Source: Gracilaria gracilis
Taxonomy: Eukaryota; Rhodophyta; Florideophyceae; Gracilariales; Gracilariaceae
Direction of reading: 5' to 3'
Assembly (NCBI GenBank): GCA_030374805.1
Contig: JARGSG010000132.1
Location: forward strand, 1 to 64,000
Length of the DNA stretch: 64,000 bases
Both the position numbers and the translations under genes were made by a program. Below are positions 42,382 to 53,841 of the stretch, piece by piece. The notes under the pieces are model-generated. The model ran no database searches. It was not told the origin of the DNA and saw only the letters and a list, made by a program, of their open reading frames with translations. Numbering within the stretch: position 1 is the first letter of the stretch; every line of letters starts with the position of its first letter.

Positions 42382-43704
42382 TTATGCGTCTGTCGAGCGC
42401 TCTTCCAGTAGCAGCATACTGCTTGGAAACAGACCAGCTTTTTCGATTGTTATGTCAGCATCTTCCGGGTATCGGAAGTTCTTTCGAGGGTAAGCCACAA
42501 CTAAACAAGCCACCTCAATATCAACTCTATTAACTTCTGCCCAATCGAACACTTTCTCCAACGCATCATGCTTCTCAAAACGTCTTCCAACACGACTACC
42601 ATCCGGTAACCGCAGCACAAGGCTCGCAATCCCAGGCCCTTTTTCTGGTTCTGGACCCAAAGCCTCTCGTTTCCGTTCACGTCTTATTTCCAATTCCTCC
42701 ACTCGTCGCTTTTCCTTCTCTTCCTTTTCGCGCTGTTCAGCAGCTTGTCGCTCCGTCAATCGATCAGCCTCCAATGCAGCCGCATACTCAGCGTCCTGCT
42801 GTTCGCGAAGTAAGCGTGCACTCTCTCTTTCTACGCGCTCCTCTCTAATAGCATTCAGTATCGGAGCGTGTCGCTCTACAACTCGTGCGATCCAGGCCAC
42901 AGTGGCGTCGGCGCCCCCAACTAGTGCAGAAGACCCGGCACGGATTGAAAGAACGGTCCCATAGTTAGACCGCGTCAACTCGGACGAAACACGAGATGGG
43001 GCTGCGACAATGGCCAGAAAAGGTAAAGCAGGGGCACGCAAGGCGCTCTGCACAGCAGCTGCATCCCGCTGAGTGACTGACCCAGCCCACGTGAGCATGG
43101 TTTCATCAACGGTGTTGATGAAACGCTGATTTGAGATGACATGGCCCACAAATGCTGGCGTGAGCCTATGAGATTCGGAGTGGATGTAGACCAAAAGGAA
43201 TTTGAGCTGCGCATGGGCGGTGTGGAGAGCTTGCAAATAGGTGGTTGTCATGAAGGAAGGATGCCGGGTGCCATACTTATCATTGAAAAAGTTTAGGAAG
43301 CGGTGCGTAGGAGTCTCTCCCGGAGCGGCTTCAATTAAGCGTGCAGGACCGCCAAGCGCATTTAGGATAGAAGTGGTTAATCTGGCGAGGAAGGACCACA
43401 CAAAACGAAACGGAGAAAGAAGGGCAAGCAACCATCGCGGTGTGGAAGCACGGGGAGTTACAACAGCAGCTGTTCGACTTGCAGAACGGACTGCAACAGC
43501 ACGAGAATCAGAAACGGGCGCGGGCAATGGATCTGGTGACGACGTTTCGGGCCCATCGAAGAAGGCGGACGCTGCGCGATCAAGGTCCCAATCGTGAGCA
43601 CGAAGAAGTCGGACAGCATGCTCATCGGACTCCAAAGAAGTGGCGGCTCGTAGAGTTGCAATGGCTTGCGCACGCTGCTCCCCCGAAGGCTCCGACGGAA
43701 CCAT
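42382..43704 (-). CDS. FAF2/UBXD8-like ER-associated UBX protein
   Basis: About 440 residues from Met at 43704; the frame is open to an upstream Met at 43779, but that leader is low-complexity. Domain order is UBA-like (GEQRAQAIATLRAATSLESD, then AVRLLRAHDWDLDRAASAFF), then a hydrophobic hairpin (WLLALLSPFRFVWSFLARLT). Next is a UAS thioredoxin-like domain (LKFLLVYIHSESHRLTPAFV, NQRFINTVDETMLTWAGSV). A Glu/Arg coiled coil leads to a UBX domain (SLVLRLPDGSRVGRRFEKHD, then PRKNFRYPEDADITIEKAGL). This order is that of FAF2/UBXD8 and yeast Ubx2, which anchor Cdc48/p97 at the ER for ERAD and at lipid droplets. The FPR loop appears degenerate. Divergent from SCYL1 across about 430 bp. Confidence 0.9.
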   Translation of the reverse strand: MVPSEPSGEQRAQAIATLRAATSLESDEHAVRLLRAHDWDLDRAASAFFDGPETSSPDPLPAPVSDSRAVAVRSASRTAAVVTPRASTPRWLLALLSPFRFVWSFLARLTTSILNALGGPARLIEAAPGETPTHRFLNFFNDKYGTRHPSFMTTTYLQALHTAHAQLKFLLVYIHSESHRLTPAFVGHVISNQRFINTVDETMLTWAGSVTQRDAAAVQSALRAPALPFLAIVAAPSRVSSELTRSNYGTVLSIRAGSSALVGGADATVAWIARVVERHAPILNAIREERVERESARLLREQQDAEYAAALEADRLTERQAAEQREKEEKEKRRVEELEIRRERKREALGPEPEKGPGIASLVLRLPDGSRVGRRFEKHDALEKVFDWAEVNRVDIEVACLVVAYPRKNFRYPEDADITIEKAGLFPSSMLLLEERSTDA

Positions 43705-44136
43705 GATTCGGTGAAGACGCAAGTGAAGCCGCACACGAGCGTGAGCGTGAGCGAGAGAGAATGAGAGAGAATGGCACAAACGTCAATCAATGCGCAGCAA
43801 AGCAGCGAAGCTCGAGTTGGGAGTTCCCGAGTCGTCGAGCGTTCGTATCTGTACCGCTTTACAGAGTTGACTTTCATTGCTGGAACGATTGTCAGCCAAT
43901 GACATACAACCAGCGCGTACTCCTTACAGCTCTCAAGTCAAATGCGCACAAACCTATCCTCCCTTGTCCATCAAGCAGGCAGGCAACTACAACTAAAAGC
44001 TCAGCGCAATCCCGCTCGTCGGTCTGCTATCTACGGTTTTCGCCCCGTGTTTGTCCGCGCAGCCTTCATTTCCGTCGTGCTGCTTCACCTTTCTTCTTCC
44101 CTTCGGAGTTGTGCGCTGTGAGGTCTTTCCGAAACC

Positions 44137-46587
44137 ATGCAGTATTTTCAGAAGCTAATTCAGAAGGACCTTGGCTTCACTTACTCACTCAACGAGGCCA
44201 TTGCCAGCCATGACCGTGCAGAAATATGGGCGCTTCATCGAGGTACTTCAAAGGAAACAGGAGACGCAGCGCTGGTTCTCCACTTCGACGCGTCAAACTC
44301 ACGACCTACACAGTCGCAGAAGAAAGGTTTAGCCAAGACTGGCTTGATGCGATTGAAAACCCTTCGTCATCCGGATGTGCTTAAATACCTCACCTCTGTC
44401 GAAGGCAGCGACGGTACCACATACGTTGCTGTTGAAGATTCCACGCCCTTGGCGACCATCTTAGCTAATTCTCCTTCAAAAATCGATCGCGAATCTGTTC
44501 AGTGGGGTCTCTTTACCATTTCGCGCGCCCTTGGTTTCCTTCACACGTCGGGTCTAATCCATGGCCGTCTTAATGCTTCAACTGTATTTGTAACACCTAC
44601 CGGAGATTGGAAATTGGGCGGATTGGAATGCGTCACCCCGCATGCACAAGCTGCAAGTCTATCTCATCACGCAGCAGCCTTGCAGGACCCCTCATATATG
44701 AGTCCAGAGTTCAGTAGTGGTCATTGGTCTTCTGTAGCAACCGGTGCTCCGTCTGCCGTTGACTCTTGGGCTCTCGGATGCCTTATGTATCATGCCCATG
44801 CTGGTTCGCTCACCGCCCCAGACCAACTGCAAAACCTTTCAGCTCTCCCGAAACCTTTGCTGAGCGCGTATCAAAAGCTTTTGGCTTCTAACGCAGCTGG
44901 CCGAGCCCCGGCAGGCCAGCTACCAAACCACCCATATTTCAAGCAGTCCAAGTTCATTGAACTTAACCTCTTTGTGGAGAACATCGCCTTAAAAGGACAA
45001 CTGGAGAAGGAAGCATTTCTGTCTAAACTTCCGAGCATGATGGACAGACTTCCAGATGGTTTTTGCACCTTCAAGATTCTTCCAATGCTCTCGCAAAGTA
45101 TTGAATCAGGAGCTGGTGGATCGTCTGCTTTCGCATGCATCATGAAAACGAAGGACCGCCTCGGTCTCACAGACTTTTCGAAATATGTTGTGAACAAGTA
45201 TGCTACTGGATGGTTTGCAAATCAGCAGATTGACCGGGGCCTGAAGGTCGAACTGTACAATAATCTAACAATGTTCGTGGAGCACTTGGATGAGTCTACA
45301 ATCAATACCACAATATTCACATCTATGTGTGCAGCCTTTCAAGACATGCAATCCCCAGCTCTGCGCGACGCTGCTGTGAAATCCGTTCTTATCATCTCAG
45401 ATCGTCTCTATGACAAGAACTTAAATTCTGTTCTTATGTCACACTTTGCACGCCTACAAGTTGATCCGGAACCCGCAATTCGGACAAACACTACTGTCTG
45501 TCTCGGGAAACTTGCAGGCCGCCTCAGCAGTGCCGCGCGCAACAAAGTACTTGCGGCTGCGTTCTTGCGCTCGTTGAAGGATCCTTTCCCTCATGCCCGT
45601 GCCGCTGGCATAAACGCAATCTTGGGATGTACAGAATATTTTTCTGCGAAGGATATCGCGACACGACTGCTACCATCTATCGTGACACTATTGGTGGATT
45701 CGTCCGGAGAGGTTCGGACGGCAGCCTTTAAAGTCCTTCAAGACTTCGAGCAGAAGCTTTCGCGAAACCATGAAGAAATGCTCCGTGCTGAAGCAAGTGC
45801 AGCGGCTACAGGGGCAGGGAGTAGTGGGAAGAACGTTTCAACCTCGACGTCGGCTGCCTCCGGCTGGGGCCTCAGCTCGTTCTCGTCCATGGCCGCAGCT
45901 CTGGTCACTACCAAGTCCGACACCGCAACACAGACAAATAAGTCAACTGGCATATCTTCGGAAGACTTCAAGAGAGGAAGACCGGCGACAAATACAAGCA
46001 ATAGTGAACCTCAACTGATGAACAGCATGCCTATCACTCAATCCGTTACGAGCAGTGCGGCAGCCCAGGATGCATGGAATGGTTCAAATGGGAACCCAAG
46101 CGCTGCACCTTTAGCGTTTTCACCCACACCATTATCCGCCGGAAGTGGGCCCCCAGGTGCAACACCAACGAATGATTTTGCAGACTTTGGGAGTGGTACG
46201 CGAAACGCAAATGGTGTTGGTGACGATGGCGACGCGGATGGTTGGGGTGATATGGATATCAAATCCAATTCGAAAGCGCTTGATGATGAAGACCTGTTTG
46301 TTTCGATGATGGGTCAACCGAAATCAAACCCGGTTCCAAAGGGTCTGACAAAGAGCAGCAGCAATTCAAGTAGTATAAAGAGTAGCGGGGATGATGGATT
46401 ATGGGACTTGGCACCGCCCAAAGTCAGCAGGCCTAAACCAAGAGCTAAACCCCGGCCAGGCACTGGACTAAACTCAGTTCCGTCCGCGAGAAGAGCAAAG
46501 AAAGCTGGCGGAAATGATGATTGGGAGGCCCTGCTTGGAGGAACTACATCCAAGAGGCGAACAGCTGGACGCAGTGGGGCTCGATAG
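44137..46587 (+). CDS. SCYL1-like pseudokinase (N-terminal kinase-like protein)
   Basis: 816 residues, intronless. The kinase-like domain (about 15-265) lacks catalytic motifs: the HRD region reads LIHGRLNASTVFVTPTGDWK, with LGGLE where DFG would be, as in SCYL1. HEAT repeats follow (about 290-560: LRDAAVKSVLIISDRLYDKN, PAIRTNTTVCLGKLAGRLS, FPHARAAGINAILGCTEYF, SGEVRTAAFKVLQDFEQKL). The C-terminal 230 residues are Ser/Gly/Asn-rich with acidic-aromatic motifs (DADGWGDMD, NDDWEALLGG), and a basic end RRTAGRSGAR stands where animal SCYL1 has its COPI-binding RKLD. SCYL1 acts in Golgi-to-ER COPI traffic. Confidence 0.93.
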   Translation: MQYFQKLIQKDLGFTYSLNEAIASHDRAEIWALHRGTSKETGDAALVLHFDASNSRPTQSQKKGLAKTGLMRLKTLRHPDVLKYLTSVEGSDGTTYVAVEDSTPLATILANSPSKIDRESVQWGLFTISRALGFLHTSGLIHGRLNASTVFVTPTGDWKLGGLECVTPHAQAASLSHHAAALQDPSYMSPEFSSGHWSSVATGAPSAVDSWALGCLMYHAHAGSLTAPDQLQNLSALPKPLLSAYQKLLASNAAGRAPAGQLPNHPYFKQSKFIELNLFVENIALKGQLEKEAFLSKLPSMMDRLPDGFCTFKILPMLSQSIESGAGGSSAFACIMKTKDRLGLTDFSKYVVNKYATGWFANQQIDRGLKVELYNNLTMFVEHLDESTINTTIFTSMCAAFQDMQSPALRDAAVKSVLIISDRLYDKNLNSVLMSHFARLQVDPEPAIRTNTTVCLGKLAGRLSSAARNKVLAAAFLRSLKDPFPHARAAGINAILGCTEYFSAKDIATRLLPSIVTLLVDSSGEVRTAAFKVLQDFEQKLSRNHEEMLRAEASAAATGAGSSGKNVSTSTSAASGWGLSSFSSMAAALVTTKSDTATQTNKSTGISSEDFKRGRPATNTSNSEPQLMNSMPITQSVTSSAAAQDAWNGSNGNPSAAPLAFSPTPLSAGSGPPGATPTNDFADFGSGTRNANGVGDDGDADGWGDMDIKSNSKALDDEDLFVSMMGQPKSNPVPKGLTKSSSNSSSIKSSGDDGLWDLAPPKVSRPKPRAKPRPGTGLNSVPSARRAKKAGGNDDWEALLGGTTSKRRTAGRSGAR

Positions 46588-49224
46588 ACTCTAAAATGAA
46601 ATACAATGATACAAGTGTAGGGGTAAAATGTCGAACTAATAATATTACCCGCGCGATAACCCTTCCCCAAGCGTTCTTTTACAGTAATTTTTTACAACGG
46701 CGACGCGTAGCAGAGCTCGCTTATGATACAGTTTTGGCATTAGCTTCGCTAATTGGGTCGAAGTTCATCATCAGGGCACAGCGTGCTTGAGTATCGGCAC
46801 TTGCATGCTGTGCCTGAGGCACGTGTCACGTATCCCGCACCGTCGTCACTACTCCAATAGCGGTGACTACGGAACATCACAATGCCATCAAACCACACGT
46901 AATACAGGAGGTGCTTGGCTTCTAGGGTCCACAAATGATAGAATCCGTCGGCCTCACAAGCAAGCCGGCGGCGGGCAACTATGAGCGCGGAAACGCGCTC
47001 TGAAAACCAGCATGCCGGCGTCGCCTTGCGGGCTGCTGCCCTAAGCCGCTTCAGCCATTTCGGGAGCATCCCAATGCCTCCTTTGCTGCCAACCCCTCTT
47101 TTTTGCCGTCTTTATCCTAACGTATTCTTTCTGCATCTTCTACTCTCGTTACGGCACTTGTTTTGTCCCGTTCACTCCTTGCTCAGCGCTCTGTTTCCGC
47201 CGTGCGTCACACACTTAATCCTTGCTCTACACCTGTTTACTGTTGGCCTACGCTCCGCTTTCCCACAGCTACTTCATGCTACTTGCGCAGGCCTTTTTGC
47301 GGTGCCTAACCGAATGTTTACGCTCCCGCATCTCGCTCCAAGATTACGTCTCTTTCTTCTCGCCTGTTTTGTGCAGATTTCCATGCCTTCCATTCCCTAC
47401 TCATTATACTTCTATGCCAGCTCCCGGTCTGCCTCTTTCTTGTTACCTAACATTTCGGTATTCCATTTCCACGCCGCACGTCCACCTGTACTCTAGCTAC
47501 TTTTACAGGCCGTTTTGTTGCTATTCTCATCGGCATTGTTTGCTTTTTCGCCAGCTGAATGCACTGCGCTTCACTGTCTGCTGTAAATTTTCTTGCCAGT
47601 CCTATTCCGCGCCTCACCAGCTCCTTACGCTTCTGTGCCGGCTCCCGCCTCGCCGAATTCCAGCTACTTTACGTTCTGATGGTTTTCTTCGCGACACATT
47701 GCTCCTACTACTCTACACTACTTGGGCCCGCCTTCGGGCTTTATTTCTTTTTGTACTTATACGAATTGGTACCGCCATCTACTGGCCGCCTCGTTCGCTG
47801 GCAGAATACTTTACGCTGGCCTCCGCTCCACTCCATCTCGGTGTTTTGCATGTTCGGTATCTGCCTTTGTACTGCGCTTTTTCTGCCAGAATTCTTTCTT
47901 TCGCCAGCTTTCGCATTGCGTTGCACTGGGTTTTCCCCTTCCTGTGCGGTTGTCGGTGTCGTGCTTCCTCTACCTCGCCTTGTCATCCGTGGATCTTCCT
48001 GTTTTGTACTCTTGACTTCTCTAGTCAGTGTGGTTGCTTCACTTCCCCGCCATCACGGAGTATTTCTTCGGGTTTGGGCCGCCACGTCGCACCTCTCCTG
48101 CGTATATGCTTCGTTCATGCGTCTTAATCCCCCCCTTCCCTTCTCGACCTGGCTCTACACATCTAAGACGCTGACTGTGCTTCCACGATTCACGATTTTA
48201 TTATATCTGTCTAACTGCTTTCCCACCTTGGCCTACGCGTGGTGGTAAGCGCAAGATGAAAAAGAGTGTCTCCCTCCTCCTATTTAACTGAGGTCGAGTT
48301 CTATAAGTCTCGCTAGTCCCTAGGAAGCTGCGTGAGGCTGAGTATTCGATAGGCGGGAAGTTGCGCCTGTTGATTAAGAGCCTCTCTTGCCTCCCTTTCT
48401 TTGGAAGTTGGCATTTTCTTGGAGTGGACTGCTCGCACGCTGAATACTGTAGAGCAAACCCCAAAGAGGGTACGTGTCCACCAGGGTGTCCGAGTCCTGC
48501 TCCCACAAAAGGGCGAACTCAGAAGTAGAGCCCTCTGTCCGTGCGCGTGCCGCGTGGCAGCCGGGTGTAAACCGGAGACGGTACTGCAATAACCTGCAGA
48601 GGTAAAGAAGAGGGTGGGCCTAGAGAGAAATAACCGACGACGGGTCACGAGAGAACGAGTCCAGAAGTGGAGCGAAGGGTGCCGTTAGACGGTGTAGTGC
48701 TCCTACGGAGAACCACACGAGCGAAGCTACGGCCCGTGCCAACGGCGGGGACAGGGCCGATAGCGGAACGAGACACACACACACGTGTGTCCAAATATAA
48801 CTCTATACAGAGGCGGAAGCGAGACCTGCACCAGGAAAACGATGAACTAAACAAAGATTCGGTACCTCGGTGAACGACAGCAAATACGACCTGATACTGG
48901 GGCAATTAGCGAAACACGCCAGGAACTGGTAGTAAAGAACGTCCTTAGGGGCCCTGAGGGGTTATTGTACCGAGACCAGTAATGGTTACTCTCCTTAGAG
49001 GAGTCGTGAACCTACGTAGGCAGTATCAACCATGGCGCAGCCTTCGGGATGAAGACCACGTACTTCAAGAAGAAGATACGACTCAGGTGAGTTTTACTTA
49101 GTGGCTCCAGGGCGAGATCGCCCGAGCATATATACTATCTACTGTATCTAGGGCTGCGCACTCCCACGAGGGCTCTACACGTGGACAACCCAGTGTCAGG
49201 GTGCCAAAGTATCGACCCAGCGGG
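46588..49224. other. Gene-free region with a 1.1-kb pyrimidine-rich tract
   Basis: From about 46990 to 48130 the plus strand is very poor in A and rich in C and T, so two frames stay open for 301 and 229 codons in the same place. Both translations are Leu/Phe/Cys/Ser-biased without domains, so I do not call a gene. From 48250 to 49220 the sequence is purine-richer and holds short frames only. No match to the Gypsy element or to copies A/B. Confidence 0.5.
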
Positions 49225-49880
49225 TGTGACGCCAAATATTTGGACAAATATGCCACAAAGCCCTACTGTATACCTATTTCATAGGTTCTATCCCAGATTC
49301 ACCTAACAAGGTACGTTCCAATAATATTTCCAAATCCACCCGAAACGGGGTCCATATTCATAGTCTGACACGTCAGTGCCCAATGGGTAGAGCTTCGTTA
49401 TGAGAAACTTCATCGTGCCGACATCGGATTGCCATTGCTCCACAAATACCGGCAGGGACCCGACTGGGGGCTTGTACCAAGTCGTTGATTTTGATACGAC
49501 ATCAAATAACTGGCTCTGCTGGGGTGTCCTCTGTCTGCCAACGAGGACGGGGTGCCTCGTCGTTCAGCCCGGGCTGTCTACAAAGAGGAAGCATAATGGA
49601 GAAGATAGCCCCGCTCGTACAACGCAAGAAACCAGAGAGGATATACTGGTGAAAGCATATCTGCTGTTAGTAACCTCCTCTGGACGTTTCGTAGTTATAA
49701 AAAGCATCTCGTTCTGAATCGCGCAGAACTTGACAGGCCGCAGTAGAACGCGACTCACCGGGAGAGGGCTACCCGGAGCCAGAGGTCTGGCTTTAAGGGG
49801 TTCGGAGATAGCATCTCCTGCCAGTGGCCCCGATTAAAAGATTCCCTTCACCGGTAGGGGACCGGTAAAGACTTTTCACA
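49225..49880. repeat. Possible LTR-like stretch (TGTGA...TCACA)
   Basis: 656 bp beginning TGTGACGCC and ending TTTTCACA, so the ends are short inverted repeats of LTR type. It contains TATA-like and GT-rich stretches. I see no matching second LTR, no target-site duplication (GCGGG before, AGATC after) and no coding part beside it. A weak call. Confidence 0.2.
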
Positions 49881-50309
49881 AGATCCTCCTCCCCAATGCC
49901 CTCACCCCGTGTGAAGACCTCGTCCCTCATGATTGGTCAGTCGTAATCAAATGTCAACAACCATTCCCTTCCAAACACCTCTCCGTTTGCGAAAAGAAGT
50001 TTACGCGCTGCAGCAGCTCTGAATTTCCACTGGCATCCCACAGCTTGTAACACTTCTCCGGATCCGGGACATATTACAAATCTTCATGGTATTATTCCCA
50101 ACGCACTATTCTATCTCGCTACTACCTTCTGTGCGCAGACTCCGTGCTTGCTTTCGAAGCAGCACAAGAAGCAGCATCTACTCTCTCTTTGTAGAACGGA
50201 GTCAACGAGAACGTTCTCAGTCGCACATGCCATTGCAAGCAACGGACGACGAAACAGAATTCCCTATCTGCGAGTCCCATAAGGAGGTCACTGGACACAT
50301 ATGTGAGCG

Positions 50310-51767
50310 TCAGCGGCGCCCCTCCTCACACACCTTCTCAAGGAATTGGAAAAGCCCCTCGCTTTGCACAAACTTCAGAGCCAGTTCCGCATAGCGATTC
50401 AAGTGACGCATACTATAGTCCCCGATAACCCCACTTCTTTTCAACGCGCCCGCTATCTGTTTGGGCGTCATCTTCTTCACATCTACTCCTCCTTCGTCAA
50501 TGATGTTTTCTTCGAAGGACACCGTGATGTGAAGCTTGTCTGCGAAAGACATCTTCAGAACATTGGAGCTCATCTCGTTCAGGAGATTGCCAAGTCCTAG
50601 CACTTCATTCATCACCATCGGATTAACATCCTTCCTCCTCCATAACACAACATCCAGAGACTTCACTATATCCTCCCACTTCCATCCTTCCTCACGCAGA
50701 TCCTGTAACACAAGAAATCGGTGATATCCGTCTATAAGTGTTACAGGCAGCACAAGTCTCGCGTCAACGATGTCACTCGCATCGAAATCGCCTACAAGTG
50801 TAACGGCAATCGAACCGGCCGAGGGAACCAACCAAATTTGCGGCACTTCATCTTCGTGGCCTCCTTGTGTGCCAGGTTTACACTGCAAACCGTTTTCTTC
50901 GGCATTTCAATCATCTCGATATCCGTCGTCAACCGCTGCTGAACATAGTCGGCGAGGGATCTCTTCGGTAGCGGCAGCGTGGTGTCCACCTCATCCGACG
51001 GAGATCTATCTCCTACATCGAATAAATCCTCCTCAGGTCCTCCCAGGGAAGCCTTACTAGTCCCAATGACCTCCACAACATCGTCATCGGAGTCATCCAC
51101 GATGTTAACCATCTCAACTGCTCCCACCTGTTTCTTCATCCCTTCAGAACCTTCTCGTCCTCCACCTCTCGTTGGAGGACAGTGGAGTTTGGCGGTTTCA
51201 GAGGAATGCTCAGCCGATTCTTTGACCTCCTCAACATCTTCACTCTCAGGTTGAGAGGTGGACGACTTCCAGGCCCCAGGGTGTGGAGTGGGGTGCGAAG
51301 TGGGACTCTGCGGAATCTCAATTGAGGCCATCATCGACGTATCCCAGGCATGAAACCCAGCCGAAAACAATTCGGCGAGCTTACTCGGGATCCTCCAGAC
51401 CTTGGAAACGGTAAGGGTACTTCACCTCTAGTTGACTTGAAATATTCGTCTTCCAGATAACCACCAAATCCTCACCCTCTAAGGCAGTGGCACTTAGAAG
51501 GTGGCCATGCAGCGAGCGGCAGATCCCCTTCCCGGTACCACCAGCAGGCCCCACGCCACGTACTTCCGCAGTACCAACTTGAACCCTGTTCTTGTCCTTT
51601 CCAAGGCTGGTGAACAAAGATACAGAGTCGCCACCTTTTACCTTATGTGGCGCGGGAGTACTCGTCTTCTTCTTCATCGCGCGCGGTGTTCTCCGCTCGG
51701 AACGCGATGTCGCCCTACGAGGCGTGGAGACCTTCGCCTTTCCTCTTCCTCGCGTAAACGGCGCCAT
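50310..51767 (-). pseudogene. ParB/Srx-fold-like gene of copy B (broken, truncated)
   Basis: Starts MAPFTRGRGKAKVSTPRRA at 51767, orthologous to the copy A gene. It carries the same linker (ASIEIPQSPTSHPTPHPG), acidic block (NIVDDSDDDVVEVIG) and ParB-like motif (VTLIDGYHRFLVLQDL at about 50760-50710). It ends abruptly after EKVCEEG. Where copy A is disturbed, copy B is sometimes open and the reverse, so both are decayed relatives of one gene. About three breaks. Confidence 0.65.
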
Positions 51768-52737
51768 TTCTGACCCCTCGCTGTTCCTCTTCGATCGCGC
51801 TGACTCCCGCCATTTTTTTATGGTTCAGAGGCGCCACGTTGGATACAAAAGGTTCAAACCATTCGAAACGCGGATTACGACCGTCGAGAATGCTCGCGAG
51901 AACGTATAGTGGACGTACCCTTCTCAATCACGTTCGTTGCCTTCACTTCCTGACCGAACACTGCGCCCGCTCAATATAGGATTGAATTCAAGGGGTTCCA
52001 TATTTCACGTTTTAAAATTCACTATCGCTTCATTTAGGAAGTTAAATGATCGTCATAACTACTACGTACGTGTAGCTATAGAATAGAGGCACCCAGTTTT
52101 GCAGGAACAAAAATGAATTGCGTGCGTTAAGTTTTCCGCATGGACAGCGGTTCGGGGTGGTGTGGCGCTTCATCAGATGAAGCGCCTCTCCACCCGGGAC
52201 CGCTGTCCACGCGCCGTGGCAGATGAAGCTGGACGACAACTCGGACCGCTGTCGACGACGGTTTTCACTTATGATGGTTTTATGAATATTTAAAGCCCTG
52301 CATCTTCTTATAATGACGGGAGAACGTAAGGGCGTCAAATCATATGACTGTCGTTCGGTGAGTTTGTTGGAAAGCAATAAAAATTGCTCTTCATAAGCAC
52401 GGAGAACAGTTGAGAATAGAAGTAGTTCGCAGCTTTTTGGTCATGTATAAAACAAAACATCACATCGATCAGGCAGAATATGCACTATATCAGAAACTTT
52501 ACATCCTATCAAATCGAAAAAGGTAGTTCTACCGACTACCTTCTCTAAATTTATATGATGTAGATTTTCCTGTAGCGCCCAAGGTCGTGACCGATAATGG
52601 ATACCCCCTTTGCGACAACCACGAGCATTATGTGGTTGTCGGAGAAGAAGAACTCATCACTGGCCACGAAATTTTTCTAGTGATTATATTGGGTACTATT
52701 CTCCTTCAGTGATTGAAATATCTGTAATGGCAAAACA

Positions 52738-52769
52738 CGATTATATGAGTTGAACAACTCATGTAATCG
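52738..52769. repeat. 32-bp parS-like palindrome, copy B site 1
   Basis: CGATTATATGAGTTG faces CAACTCATGTAATCG; counterpart of 570-601 in copy A. Confidence 0.75.
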
Positions 52770-52890
52770 TAGTCCACCATCACCGGGAGCTCAACCACTT
52801 CCGATAGTTCGACCTAACGCAGTCTAATCTTGTCGGTCTAATAAATAACCACATTCCAACAGTGATTGCGCTGGTTGTCAGAGCCAAAGC

Positions 52891-52922
52891 CGATTACATG
52901 AGTTGAACAACTCAAATAATCG
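52891..52922. repeat. 32-bp parS-like palindrome, copy B site 2
   Basis: CGATTACATGAGTTG faces CAACTCAAATAATCG; counterpart of 417-448 in copy A. Confidence 0.75.
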
Positions 52923-53489
52923 TACTCGACCATCACGGCCAGCTCAAGCACTTCCAAATGTTCTCAGTAAATCAAGGATGCAGAAGCGGCATACACTGTG
53001 TCCGGCGACTCTGGCTTGAATACGCAATAGCATGGAAAATTGAAAAGTACGCCAGTTAGTACGATTCACAGAAAACGAACAAAATTGTCGCACGTACCTT
53101 GTGTGCCACTACGTCCGCGCAACAGAACAATGACGGAAAGAGCCTCTCCCTTATACAGTTTCCAGCGATCTTTTTTTCTTCTGTCACAACCGAGAGGATC
53201 ACTTGGTTGTGACAGGAGAAGAAGAGATCCACGGAAACCGTAACGGGGAGGTACAGAGCGTTGTGCTTACTGAGGCATTTCGCAGGAGAGCGAAGGTGCT
53301 TAGGTACACGCAGCGTCAAATTACAAACAAGCGCCAGTCGCGAGGAGGCCGCTGTCCAGGTGGAAATTAAATTTTTTTTACTTTTTCTTCCACGGCGCAT
53401 GGAAGGCAGACCGAACTCGAGTGGCACTTCATCGGAGCCATGATGGAGCGCCACTGCACTACGGACCGCTGTCCGGAGAGCCGTAAGTC

Positions 53490-53841
53490 ATAACTTCGCC
53501 TATACTTCCATATCTAGGAACTACCGCACCCCCCTCCCATCCCTGCCTTCTCTTATAACTCTTTATCACCGCGTAAGCCGCCCTGACATCGCCAAATTCC
53601 CTCCAACTTCTCTAGGTTAGAGTTTTGGTACCGGTTTAGCGTCTAAACTCCTCCTTCACATCGCTAATTCCGCAGCCGTCTGCCGTCCACTCCCGTCTAC
53701 CATCCGCACTCATCTCTCGTTCGCTGCCGTCTTTCGTCAGCTTCCGTCCGTTCGCCGTCGCCGTCCGCTGCCGACGTCATTCACCTGTTTTCTCACGACC
53801 GCTTCGGTTCTCCGTCCGTATTCATAAACAGCCCCCCGTTA
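53490..53841 (+). promoter_or_regulatory. Pyrimidine-rich leader of the MTase-SET frame
   Basis: 350 bp strongly biased to C and T with many CCGTC/CCGTT words between the hairpin edge of copy B and the first ATG at 53842/53851. It probably contains promoter and 5' leader; no TATA box stands out. Confidence 0.4.

Larger units (their letters stand above)
50210..53480 (-). mobile_element. Copy B of the ParB element, inverted and truncated
   Basis: The reverse complement matches copy A from its position 1 (at about 53345 here) to about 3517 (at about 50210 here), where similarity stops abruptly inside the ParB-like gene. The hairpin array is shorter (one unit at 52140-52212), while both 32-bp palindromes and both small stem-loops are kept. 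The oxygenase part is absent. Beyond the leader another GC-rich hairpin (53340-53477) borders the MTase-SET frame, which runs the other way. This suggests that the intact element has divergent genes. Confidence 0.8.

Noticed and set aside
43241-43706. Plus-strand frames opposite FAF2
   Set aside because: Mirror of a well-supported gene; no independent signal.
47222-48248. Plus-strand frames of 301 and 229 codons
   Set aside because: Two overlapping frames stay open together in an A-poor tract, with Leu/Cys/Phe-rich sequence and no domain. Composition explains them.
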